Below, piece after piece: positions 47,443 to 58,600 of a stretch of DNA of 64,000 nucleotides. The stretch is taken from NCBI GenBank assembly GCA_016584495.1, contig WAID01000004.1, forward strand, positions 1,736,001 to 1,800,000, read 5' to 3'. The translations under genes and the position numbers were made by a program. How positions within the stretch are numbered: the first letter of the stretch is position 1; each line of letters starts with the position of its first letter. This DNA is from Celoporthe dispersa (taxonomy: Eukaryota; Ascomycota; Sordariomycetes; Diaporthales; Cryphonectriaceae). Below the pieces are notes generated by a model. The model did not search any database, was not told where the DNA came from, and was given only the letters and a program-made list of their open reading frames with translations.

Positions 47443-47497
47443 TGGTTGTTGAAACCTCCGCCGACACCCGAGACTCTGCAGTAAAAACCGGTGCAAA
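47443..47497. repeat. Diverged direct repeat, copy 2
   Basis: Second copy of the unit at 47294, sharing an exact 16-base start and several shorter blocks. The spacer between copies is mostly C/T-rich. The following GATGTCTC string also appears just after copy 1, so the duplicated unit may be longer than marked. Confidence 0.7.
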
Positions 47498-47875
47498 ATC
47501 CCACACAGGCACGATCGATGTCTCACTCATTGTTCCACGGCGACACGACCCGAAAGAAGGAAAATAAAAAAGGCGAGAAAAGACATAAGACACACACACA
47601 CGCACACACGAATTGCACACACGTCACGCTGGGAAGCACGCATCAAGGAACAAGACGAGCTACAGCAGGCCGGGAATCGTCGGACGCCCGGCCGTGCCAC
47701 TCACTGTCAAGGATCCGACGGTGATCCAGCAGCCACCACCTCTTCTTCTTCATCTTCTTCTTCTGCTTGAGCCACGAACCCCCCCAGCTGGCGTTGGTGG
47801 ATGGACCACGCCCGCCGGCAAGGGGCCCAGGCTTGCAGGAGAAGACCCTCCCCCTCTTTCCCACGGGCTGCTCTC

Positions 47876-48816
47876 CTACACCATCTTGATGGCGGTAGTC
47901 GCCTTAGACTTGAGGCCATTGATGGCCGTGGCGGCGCTGTTAGCAAACCTGGTGGGGGCGGGCTGAGGCTCACGGACCATAATCGACAGCTGGACCGGCG
48001 CAGGTCCACGCTTGAGGAAGATCTCCTTCTTAACCACGAAGCCAAACTTTTCGTAGTAGGCGTTGTTGGCAAGGGAACTCGACTCAAGGTACACAGGTCT
48101 GTTCTCTGCATCAGCCTGTAGAGGGACAAGATTGTTAATAGAATCCTTTCAGATAGATACACATACACCACGAGAAGGGCGGGAGGGGAAGAGTTGAGAG
48201 GGAAAAAAGGAAGGAGAAAGAAAGAAACAAGATGGTTGTTTGTGTGAGACACGTACTCTCTCAATCATGGTCTGGAGGAGCCTGCGGGCATAGCCACGAC
48301 CTCGAGCATGGGGCTTGGTGCCCAGGTACACGAGATAATAGGCGTTGTTGTCCCGCTCGCCGAGGACCTCCAACTTGGTGTCGTGCAGGAGCGGCATGAG
48401 CTCGCTGTAGTAGCGCGCCCTGCCCTCGGCGGAGAGCTGGAAGTAGAGGCGCCACATGCCGCTCCGGAGCGTGGTCCACCAGTCGTCCATGTCGCAGCCC
48501 GGCGGCATCCAAAGGGCGACCCCTCGTACTCGGGACCGATGACATGGACCTCCCCACGGAGGCAGTGGGCCGCGACGAGGTAGTTGAAGATGTCGACGTG
48601 CAGCCGCCACTTCTCCTCCTGCGACAGGCTGGCCATGTCATCCGAGTTGAGCAGGTAGTAGGACAGGTCGTCCGCCGCGAAGGCGTGCGCCAGCGAGAGG
48701 GCCACCTCCTTGCACTCTGTCATGTTGATGACCCGGACGGCCTCGCCCCACTTCTTGGGCACGAGCGAGTGCTTCAGCTCAACATAGGTCACGGTAGAAT
48801 TGCTTACGTTCGCCAT
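47876..48816 (-). CDS. GNAT-family N-acetyltransferase (apparent frameshift)
   Basis: Acetyl-CoA-dependent acetyltransferase of unknown substrate. Exons 48816-48257 and 48115-47876 (141-nt intron) would give about 266 residues. The acetyl-CoA loop has the R-x-x-G-x-A pattern in HARGRGYAR (about residues 170-178). NRPVYLESSSLANNAYYEKFGF is the typical final GNAT strand-helix, followed by a basic, likely disordered tail. The frame breaks after GPEYEG at plus-strand C4 run 48520-48523; one more C there restores EGVALWMPPGCDMDDWW. No intron signal fits. Because the sequence on both sides is well conserved in character, I suspect an assembly deletion. The start is the first ATG in frame. A role (small molecule, polyamine or protein substrate) cannot be assigned. 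Confidence 0.8.
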
Positions 48817-50409
48817 GCTGGGCAGTCTGCTCGGGACGGAGGAAAGGTTTGGCGGAATGATCAGCCATCACGCTGACTGCTTTGGAACGTAGACGAATAG
48901 AAATAACATAAAAAAAAGAAGAAAAAAAAAGGGGGCGGCGGCTCACCTGTTCCAATCTAGGTACTGCGTTTATTTAAGTTACTGTCGCCCGTGTGGTCTT
49001 TCGAGAGCTGAGACCTCGAGACGGGCATAAAGCGAGAGGGGTGGTCAAGGCAGTAAAGTGAGGTGCGTTTATCAACAGACATCAAGGCGTAGGCTTGACG
49101 AGGAATCCTCAAAGTGGGTTTGTAGGGTGTGTAGGTGAGATTGAGGTAACCCGTGGCTACCGGTCAGAATCTCAAGAGGCTTTGTGGTTTGGTTTTTTTT
49201 GTTGCTGTTCACGATGCTGTTGATGTGACGGTTGGCGAGAGGACGAAGGGTGAGCTGGGGAGTGCTGTGATACGCCGCAGGATAGTCCGTGGAGGAGCAA
49301 CTCCGTACAGAGATTTGGGCTCTGGGGTATTTATCTGGATGTCATGCAAGGTGGGTGTGTAGTGCTAAGATGTCCTGGATCCAAAAGAGGTGATAGAGAA
49401 GGCTGCAGCTCGAGGGAAGGGAGAAACAAATACGCCGGTGGGAATGCGGGAGTGCTAGGGGGGTTAAATAGGCGCGGCCTACCAAGGTTTAGGTCCCACT
49501 CCGAGGTGCGCCATCTCGCCATGGTGCCGGGTTATTGCTGAGATCAAGTGCCACGGGGTCCGGGATGCTCGCCTGTAACCGTCTTGAATAGGAAAGATCC
49601 ATTGGAGGATGCCATCGCGGTAAGCCGCAGGGTGAAACCTGCCGAACGAGCCGGGTTTGCCGGAGCCCTCGCGGCCGCCCAGCCATATCTGCTTGCATCT
49701 CAGGCTTAGACAGAGGGAGAAATATGGGCCTTTGGAGTTAGGCCAGTGGAGCACGGTTCCAGAGGAAGATAAGTCGAGGCTATTGACCTGCTGGGGCTGG
49801 GGGGACCAGAGATAGACGATCTTGAGACAGTACATATTACCTAGCACGCCTGGGTTGTCGAACCCACAAATACGACAGAGGTGCATGTGCGACGCAGTGC
49901 TGGCTGCTGTGCTGGGTAATCATGGGTGCAAATCGCTGGACACGGCGCAAGCCATGCCCAATCAATTACACGCAGCGGAGGTCTCGTGCTCATCCTTCGG
50001 CCTGTTGCCCTTTTCCCCAACCAAGCACGCCTGACATGCCTCGGAGGTGACGGCACTGGCTTGAGATGTGAGACGGGCGGCAGAGGAGATCGCAACAGTA
50101 TGCCACATGCAGGTCATGCCAGCTGGCACAGAGACAGGCTCTTGCAGAAGAGTGGGTGCCACAGGGTTTGGGTCTCAGGCCCATGCGGTAGCAGCCTCCT
50201 TTCCAATTGGTGTATTAGCACTCGACTCGAAAAGCAGATAACGCCCAGCTTTCCTAACTTGCTGGGGAGGGATATCTTGCGGGTGACCCGAGTCACAAAA
50301 CCCTCTCATGCTCCAGGTGAAGAAACCAGTGCGCCCCCTCCATCGTCTTTCATTACGTCCCTTCCCGGCCGAGACAAGAGCAGAACGAAGTCAACCGTAG
50401 TGCGTGCGT
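48817..50409. other. Intergenic region between the GNAT gene and IDI1
   Basis: About 1.6 kb upstream of the GNAT start and downstream of the IDI1 stop, both on the minus strand. It has A-runs near 48911-48930 and otherwise unremarkable unique sequence. Open frames (for example 49926-50423) have no recognised domains. Confidence 0.5.
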
Positions 50410-51335
50410 CTACATCCGCCTGATCTGCTGTTCGTTGGTGTAAGCCTCCAGTCCCGAGTCGAGATGCGACCACCACTCAAAGAGCATCGAGTTGCAGATG
50501 AGCTTGAACCAGGGCGTGAACTTGAGCGCCGGGTCCTCAAACTTCTTCTTCAGGGCGTCCGCGGTGACGTATTGTGTGGCCTGCACCTCGTTCTCGTTGA
50601 TGTTCAGGTCGACATTGGCCTTGATGAACAGGATGTAGTCGACTGGGGCAGACAGTCAGCAATATGTTTCCTCTCCGTACGGGGGGGTCGGCACAGCTGC
50701 AGGGTGCAGACATACTCTCGTGCTCGCCCCATTTACCATCACTTGGCGCCTTGTAGTGGATACGCGTAAGGAAGTGGAAGTCCTCCAGGGGCACCTGCTC
50801 CTTCTTGATACCCAGCTCGTGGTCCAGTTTCCTCTGCGCCGCCCTCTTGACGCCTTCGACACACTCTGCCAGGTTGTTGCCGGTCTCGCCAGGAATCATG
50901 AGCGGGTGAGAGCAGCAGGTGTTGGTCCACATGTCTGGGAAGGTGATCTTCTCGGTGGCGCGCTGCTGCAGGAGCAGCTCGTTCTTGTCGTTGAAGAGGA
51001 AGACGGAGAAGGCCCGGTGGAGGAGGCCCTTGTCGATGTTGGTCATGAGGTGGCCTGCGCGCGCGGCGGTCAGTCGGTCAGAGTCTGCTTCGGAGGGCTG
51101 CCGAGCAGCAGGCGCGAGGCCAACACGTACAGATCTTCTTGCTGGCCGTGCCAATCGCCTGGTCATTGTCATCGAGGACGATGCACACCTCATCCATGAG
51201 GCGGATCTGCTCCTCATCGTGACCGTCAAGCTCGGAGGTGCTGCTCGTGTCTATATCGGGGAATAGGCGCAGTATGGTCTCGGCGGAGATGGAGGTGGCT
51301 TGAGGTGCCTCGACCACGGTAGTTGTTGTCGACAT
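50410..51335 (-). CDS. IDI1: Isopentenyl-diphosphate delta-isomerase
   Basis: Type I (Nudix-fold) isomerase that interconverts isopentenyl and dimethylallyl diphosphate, feeding sterols, dolichol, ubiquinone and prenyl groups. Exons 51335-51131, 51054-50716 and 50642-50410 (introns 76 and 73 nt) give 258 residues. The catalytic cysteine lies in TNTCCSHPL (C115/C116) and the catalytic glutamate region in GEHEIDYIL (about 178-186), spliced across the last intron in the correct phase. Other signatures: RAFSVFLFNDKNELLLQQR, RKLDHELGI and PWFKLI. A disordered Thr/Ser leader of about 40 residues precedes the enzyme, without a clear organelle signal. Its product pathway is also relevant to ras-1 prenylation and to the sterol P450s served by the reductase in this window; that is functional context, not evidence of clustering. 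Confidence 0.96.
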
Positions 51336-52719
51336 ATTGACGCGATAAGTACGGAAATGGTCACGAGGCCAAAGGTCGACGAGGTGAACGATGCAGGATG
51401 CAGAACGGAAATCCAGTCGGCTGGAATTGGATTCCTCCCGCTACTTATTCTTGTTAGGTACGCCCTGTGTGTGTGCAAGAACAAAGTCCCGGCACGGGCC
51501 CAATTCAGCGGGGCAATTTAGGGGGTTCTTCTCAATTAGCCGGCGCCGGCGATGGCGACTGCCCTGTGCCGGTTCGGCCCCGATCTGAGATCCTAACGGC
51601 AGTACCCGTCGACTTTCCAGCTTCCTGGAGTCATACTACTTACTACTGCCAGTGACTGCCTCCCTCGGCGCATCCCGTCCTGCACTGATACGTACTAAGG
51701 CACAAGGCTACGACCAAGGCATGCCATGAATCCGTAGCTCTCCGTCGGCCCCATATGTTGAGCTCTGACGAAGAAGAGGGCCCTCCAAGGCTGACGTGTA
51801 TCAGCCGAGCCAACGCAGTACAGTTTATCGAACTTGAGGTTGCTAGAGTTCACACTTCCAGCGCTACAGGCTTGACAACAGTCTCGTCTGGGGGGATATA
51901 CACTCGTGGCACATTGTAGGAGTCTCCACTTGAATGCCCTGTCCCAGTCGATGTTTCCCTCAAGGGCGGGCTGGACCACCGTCCCGTCCAGGCCCAGTCA
52001 GGTCTTACCGACACGGAATTTGATAGTCCAGCCGAAGAACAAGAAAGGGAGGCTTCGGCAGGATCAGTGAGACAAGAGACGCCGAGCCTCCAGTAATAAT
52101 CAAGCCTGCCTACATTGCGCGTATCGGTCATGTGCTGTGTTCTTGTCCTACATATTTGCCACTCTATGGCGGATTGTCTGGAGTCTCTCGAGGAAGCAGG
52201 ATCAGTAAGCAGTTTCAGAAACCCTCTCCCGATACCTCCAAATTGCTGTCTTGTGTTGCCATAAGCTTATTGCGTGTATACCGCTCCCTAGTAGCCTTCT
52301 TGTGGCCGGGAGACACTGCACCGCCTCGCCTTGTTAGCTAGCAAGCCAAGATCCCTCCTGAGTCCGGCTCCATAGATCAGCACTGGACCCATCCAAGGCG
52401 GCATCTGCTTTTCTTCAGATGCGAAGCTCGGACTCTCTTTCTCCAGGAGCAGGTCGCGTTCGGTTCTGCCGTAACATTCCGATTCTACTGCCCGCTGTGG
52501 CTGATCCTTCTGGGCGAGATCAGCTATTCTACTCCTACAGGGACAAAATCGTGCAGCCATAGTTAGTCTGAAGGGAAGATAGCCGTCTGATGTATTTATA
52601 ACTTCACAGGCTCCAGTGTAGGGGGCGGGAGGCGGGGGGCAGGCTTGCTGCAGCATGGCTTGGTAAACTGCTGTAAGATATTCGTCGGCCCAGACGCCTT
52701 CGAAATCGGTCAAGAAATG

Positions 52720-53630
52720 TCTAGTAAATTCAAAGGCTTATTAAGAAGCTAGGTAGAAACAAGAGACTCTGGCCTAGCAAAAGATCAAAATTATGCTTCT
52801 AATAAGGAATTTCGGGGTTCTCCAGAACATCAACCATAGTGAGAGTCAAGGCTGAGATTTTGTAGTATCGCTATGGTAAATTTTTCAGAAATCCCAACTC
52901 AAACTGAATGTGATTTGAATTTCACAACATATTTAACAAAATCTCAGCTTCGATTCTTCCTGTTCTCTCCTTTTGCTATGGATAACGACTCCTGTTGCGC
53001 ACTCCGCTTTGGCTTTCTAGTCTTAAAAACTCAACCCACTCATGAATGAAAACTAGAATCTCTAGAGTCTACAAACATATTCCTAAATAGTCATTCTAAT
53101 CTCAATAAGAATCTTACACGTATAGAACAGGATTGACAAGCCTCTATACCGGGCATGAGATGGAACGCGCTCGGCATTCTCTGACGGAAAAAAAAAAAAT
53201 CAAGTTTCACATGCAACATGCTCATATAGTGATGCTAGTCAGAGCCACACGACCTGCTTAACAGTTACCATGTAACTAGATCCAATGTGCAAAACTATTG
53301 CTATGTATATCCTACCGACTTCAGAAGTTCGAAAAACCATGCAGGAAAGAGGTACATACATTCGAGGTTCTTACAAAACACAGTACGCTAATCACTTCAA
53401 CTATTGGGAGAACGCTTTTTTATCATTGAGATGAGGCTACCATCGGTCAAGCGTTGTGACCATGTCTCAGAATTTATAATCTAGTACTTGTGTGTGCTGT
53501 AGCTATTGCCTCACTTTGGCTGCCTCTGTTATATAGCATAGTATAAGGCCAACCAATAACTGAATGTTACAGATTCAAGTACTACATGCCTCCCAAGACG
53601 GTAGTGCTTGTTATGAAGCTAGGAGACCAG
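52720..53630. other. AT-rich island without coding potential
   Basis: Base composition drops sharply: the sixty-base rows at 52861 and 53041 are only about one-third G+C, in a window otherwise well above half. There is no long open frame, no inverted terminal repeat was seen, and the edges are abrupt. It may be a decayed insertion. A hand count of TpA versus ApT in three rows (about 16 against 21) does not give the high ratio expected of strong repeat-induced point mutation. Confidence 0.6.
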
Positions 53631-53636
53631 TATCTT

Positions 53637-53663
53637 TGTGTGTGTGTGTGTGTGTGTGTGTGT
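53637..53663. repeat. (TG)n microsatellite
   Basis: About thirteen TG units directly at the right edge of the AT-rich island. Confidence 0.9.
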
Positions 53664-54773
53664 CTGTGTGTTGGGAAGAAAGTCGAGCAGATGATCAAGT
53701 CCTTCGCCTGTGCATCTCAGATGGCTGATCTCAGTTCAGAGAGAAATACTTTCTTCAGGCCCGCGATTTGGCGCCTCAGCGAGGGCCTCTAATACGCAAC
53801 ACTTCCCGTCGGACGAGCTCCAAGTTGGTATTCCAGAACCCTGGAAAGAGAGAAGAGATGGAGGAAGGGAGGGGGCCGGGGGCGGGGGCGCAGGCAAGAC
53901 ATGGCCAGCTTCCTTCGTCGATACCTCCACCACGTACACCAGATGGGCAACCAAGCGCCCATCTCCCCCACACCACATCAATATCGAAGACTGCCCGAGC
54001 ACACAGAAGAGCACCGGCATGACAGGGCACCGATTGGGAATAGCGGCCAGTTCTGAAACGCGTCTCGAGGCGCAGGGAAGAGAAAGGGTTGGAGACGCGG
54101 ATACGAGCTTGTCTCCCGCATGTGCAGCTCATGCTGCACGACAAGGGGATGTACCAGAGCTCGCCTCTATGCATTGCGACACTTATGCAGATGAGCATGA
54201 TGGGATGGTCGCATCACGTGAGAAGAACACACCACATGCTCTTCCATAGAACATTGCGAAGGGTATAAATGAGATTGTTGATTTTTTTCTTTTCTTCAAC
54301 CAACCGCACGCAGGACGCCGTGAACCTATTCGAGGAGACATGAGACGAGAAAAGTCAAGAATTATGATGGTAGTTGAGGACCAAAGGTGAAGAAAGAAAG
54401 AAGAAAAAGGTTGCTAGAAAACCCTGGGTAGTAGTAAATAAAGTTCTGTAAAGTGTCCATAATCCTCGGGGTTGGCGAGTCAGAGAGGTGTGGAAATCAG
54501 AGCGAGGCCATAGTCTGGTCATGTCCATAAAGGGTCCGAATTTCCACCGCGAACTCCCCCAGAAATGCAGGCCCCTGATGTCCGTCCTTATCATCTGGGA
54601 GAAAGAGAACTCGGCTCCCCCCGACGGATGCAAAATGTGTCGTATAAAATCTAGGCGTCCAAGGCGACCCGTCGAGTCTCGGAGACCCGGGGCTTTTCTG
54701 CCTAGCTTCATCCCAAGCCATGCTCTTGGGCGGACTTCTCTTGAGGTCTCGCCCCTCGCGATTCCAACACCTC

Positions 54774-55659
54774 TCACATTATCACGCACTTGGAGCAGCA
54801 TCCGGCCTCAGTATCGTTGTCGCTAACCTCCATCGGCTTGACGGCACCTGGTCCGTTGGACATGCCACTGCCCTGTGAGTAGCCCTGCATCTCGCGGTTG
54901 TACCGTCGGATCTCGCGGACGATGTCGTAGAATGCCTTGTCGACGTTGATTCGGGATTTCGCGGACGTCTCGATGAACTTGCATCCGAACGACCTCGCCA
55001 GGTTCTCACCCTCTGCAGGATAGACAGTTAGCCAACGAGCCGAGCATGACAGGGGGCCCATCTAGACAGCCGGCGTACCTTGCCTGGTGACCTCCCGCTC
55101 GCCCTCCAGATCGCACTTGTTGCCCACAACGACCATGGGGAAGTAGTCCTTGTCCTTGACCCGCAGGATCTGCTGTTGGAATGTGGTGATCTCCTCGAAG
55201 CTCTGGCGGGATGTGATGGAGTATACGAGCAAGAAGCCCTCGCCCGTCCGCATGTACTGCTCCCGCATGGCGGAGTACTCTTCTTGACCGGCGGTATCGA
55301 GAACGTCGAGCAGGGCAACCTCCTCGTCAATGACACACTGCTTCCGGTACGAATCTGACCGACGACCGAGTTAGCACCGAGGCGCTTATGCCTGCTGATG
55401 GAGGCTGTCGGTAACATACCTTCAATCGTGGGATCGTACTCGTCGACGAAATGGCTTTGGATCAATTGAATCGTAAGACATGATTTACCGACACCTCCTC
55501 CACCAACCACCACCAGCTTGTATTCTCTCAGGAACTGCTGGGGACGACGGTCAGCACGGGTCCGGCCGTGGTATGGACTGATAAGGGATGGATAGATGGA
55601 TGGACGGATGCCAGGTTTCAGTATACGATTGTGTGAGGGTAGCTTACCTTGGAAGCCAT
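54774..55659 (-). CDS. ras-1: Ras-family small GTPase (ras-1 type)
   Basis: Membrane-bound GTP switch controlling cAMP/MAPK signalling, polarity and development. Exons 55659-55648 (12 nt, MASK), 55534-55420, 55354-55079 and 55012-54774 give 213 residues. All junctions join in phase to a textbook Ras: P-loop GGGGVGKS (15-22), effector loop YDPTIEDSY (37-45), switch II DTAGQEE (62-68), NKCD and ETSAK. The hypervariable tail ends CCSKCVIM. C210 is the CaaX farnesylation site (last residue Met), and C206 and C207 are likely palmitoylation sites. Glycines at the usual activating positions are wild-type. The tail and the MASKFLREYKL start match filamentous-fungal ras-1/RasA rather than the Rheb, Rap or Rho branches. 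Introns are 113, 65 and 66 nt. Confidence 0.96.
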
Positions 55660-58600
55660 TGTGTTCTGGAATCTCTGCAATCACAATGAAATGGGGGCGA
55701 CCCGAGCCTGTATTGATTTGACAAACAAATTCCAAACGGACAAGACCAGCGCAGAGAAAAGGGTATCGAGGGAATTTCGACCAGAGGAGCCGTTCTGGAG
55801 CCGTGCGTCGACGAGAACGCAGTCGGGAGGGAAGAAGTCTGGATGCTTGTCTGGAGAAGAGGAGATGGCGGGACCCGGTTTGTTGTAGTTTCCCAACTCC
55901 TCAGTAGCCGCCAAGCAGAGTGAAGTCGAAACACGCCCAAGAGTCAAGTCACCACCAGGGAGAGGCAGTCGGCGCGAGATCGAACCAATCGATCAATTGA
56001 AATAAAAGCAGAAATGCCCAGGGCGCTGAGTCACGAAGACAGTTGTTGTCGGCGCGACGCACAGAGTGATCGCAAGACTCGTTCGCTAATGGGCACAGGA
56101 GCGAGGGATGGGAACTGCGATGCGCAGGAAAGAAAGAGGTGGGATCTGGCCGTGTAAGGTGACAGAGTCGAGGTACGGGCAGGGTAAGGAGGGAGAGGAG
56201 GGAAATGGCGCGGATGGGCGAGATGGGGGTGGGTAGGACGAGTAGAAACCTGGGCCCCATCACCCAAGGACTGGGGGGGAGAGGCCACGCTAGACTGTAA
56301 AACGCTTTGTCCACCGGGGGGAGTGTGGTAGCCTCTTCCTGCCTGATGCCTGATCAGTGCAAGGTGAGTGTGAGAGTCCAGAGGCGAGGAGCAGCGGCAG
56401 GAGGAGGAGGTACATAGGTACAGGGGCGAGGGGGTACATCTCAAGAGGTATCTGACTGGGGTCAACAGCACGATACCACCATAGCCTGCAGTGGGCAGAG
56501 AGGCCCTGTGGTTGTAGGGCCCCAGGCCTCCCAGAATTTGATAATTGGCCGACGAGGAGCTAGCGGCACAAGTATACAGTGCGAGTCTGCTCAGTTCTTT
56601 CGCTGAGGAGCTGGTCTTACTCCGCATTCCGTCAAGACCTCTGGACCTTCCTGTCCTCCTCGTCATCCTCTATACAGGTCGATGCTGGGGAAGACAATAT
56701 CTTTATTTAGCCCTGCCACTGGCAGTCCTCTGTAAAGCACTGCCCTGCCCCCTCCACAGGTGTCGAGGGGAGATCAGGCAATCAGGTGACAGGATGCTGC
56801 ACCTGAAGGGCCTTAAGGGTAGGGACAGGGGCTCTAAGCATAGGGGTCTAAGGCGTGTGCGTACCAATTTTTTATCTGAATACTATGTAGTACCATATCG
56901 TCTCGGCCCACCATCAATCGACAGCAAGCCACATACCCATAGTACATAGAGATAGCAGGTGCTAGTGAGCAGAGAGGGTGTGGAGGTGGGTCTCATGGTA
57001 GGGTTTATCATGTGTAATCATCCTCGGGGAAAGAGAAGAGAAGGAGGGAGGGAGCGAGGGAGGGGAGGAGAGGGGGTTGTGCCTTTGGGCTGGGGTGAAC
57101 CAACTACGTACATTGGTACCATAATAGTATGCAGTACTGTACAGGCCGAGTTGTGCTGCCAAACGTCGCCCACGGACAGCCAGAACAGCCATGGGGCCGG
57201 CCCCCTTGAGCTATGCCGCATCAGCACCAAAGTGCGTGAAAGGATCGCGATCCGTTCCCCATATTTGCACCCGGTCATGCCCTGCACCTGAATGTCTTTT
57301 TGAGCCTCAGAGGGGTTGCTGACCACAAAGTACATGGTACCATTCATTGCGTTTGTATGCATGCATCCCTTCTCTCCAGATGTGCCCTCCACCACAGCAG
57401 CGGGCGCAGCAGCGGGCGTCGCCTGGCTATTTCTGACCTCGACTTGGAGGGAGGAATCTCCCACATCGACACGCAGTCAGCAATCCTGCAAGACTCGAGC
57501 CTGTGGCTCTGGCAGAAACGACAAGAGAGAGGCCCCCCCAAACCTGCCTACCATTCATCCCCCCCCCTTCTCCTTCCCCTCCCGCCGGTGGGCGAGAGGG
57601 CGACGGCCAGGAATGGAAACGTTCTGGAGTCACACCTTCTCAGACACATGCCGGCGGCTTTTGCGACAGTCCAGACTAGCCAGGTCTCTGCAGATGTGCT
57701 CGCCCGCGGTGTGCGGTGTCTTGCCCAGGAGCACTCAGCTTGCACAGCTAGGTCTCGCCGCAATATAAATAGGCTCCACGCAGGTCGAGGTGCATCTAGA
57801 GTATCACCAGACACAGCCCGTACCGCGATAACTGCCAGCCCGCAGATCCGGATTTCTTGTTCAGCCGCCCGAATTACCGTACGAACAGATCCTAACACTC
57901 TCCCCCCCCCCCTCTCTCACCCCCAAAACTCATGGCGACAATTGAGTCTTGACAGCGACGAATCGACAGGCGCGAGGTGACATGATGCAACAAGAGATCC
58001 TTAAGAATGGGAGAGTATTGCTTTTTGATCAACAGCGAGGGGAAGGAAAAGTTGTCCTATCTTCTGCGCTGCAATCCACACTGTGCAGTATCCGAAAAGA
58101 TATACATATATACATGCATATGTACAGACGGCACAATTATGTTATGCTGTAGCCGTCCAAGTTGATGTCTGTGCTGCCCCCCTGCCCCCCGGGCATTCAA
58201 TATCCGGACGGACATACGTTGTCAATACCGAATCTCGATTACCCAAATTCGCAATCTAAGCGCAGTTCGCGATATTTTATCGTTGTACGCCCTCGTAAGA
58301 AGTCTTGATAATGTGGACGGTGACGCCCGACGGTAGGTCATGTCTAATAGCGGGCCACGTAAACATCCTCCGCCCTGAATGGGGGGCCACAAACGTCAAC
58401 AAGAAAGAAAGCATGGTCTTCAGCAAGGTTTCGGATCCCAACCCGGGGCAAAATCTGGATCACATCCTCATCAGAAGTTTCGAAGACGACGTCAGTCACT
58501 GGCTTGGCAGGCTGAGCGAGCCCTGGGGGAGGAACAAGGCACCTGCAGCAGAGACCCAGTCCAGTCAGGGCTGGTTGGTGCCCCTTGTGCGCTCTAAAGC

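Larger units (their letters stand above)
47007..47875. other. Convergent intergenic region, RPA2 and GNAT gene
   Basis: 869 bp between convergent stops, with the RPA2 3' UTR on the left. It holds a diverged direct repeat (annotated separately), a short CA run near 47592-47606 and a CTT-rich stretch at 47740-47766. No gene recognised. Confidence 0.5.
51336..54773. other. Intergenic region between IDI1 and ras-1
   Basis: About 3.4 kb: the IDI1 promoter on the left and the ras-1 3' flank on the right. The middle third (about 52720-53630) is an AT-rich island described separately. A (TG)n tract follows at 53637-53663. No gene recognised. Confidence 0.5.

Noticed and set aside
5292..51335. Terpenoid/sterol gene cluster linking the P450 reductase and IDI1
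   Set aside because: They lie 43 kb apart with unrelated housekeeping genes between them, and no P450, synthase or cyclase is present.
52720..53630. RIP-mutated transposon
   Set aside because: AT-richness fits, but TpA does not exceed ApT in the rows I counted, and no transposon protein remnant or terminal repeat was seen; kept only as an unexplained island.
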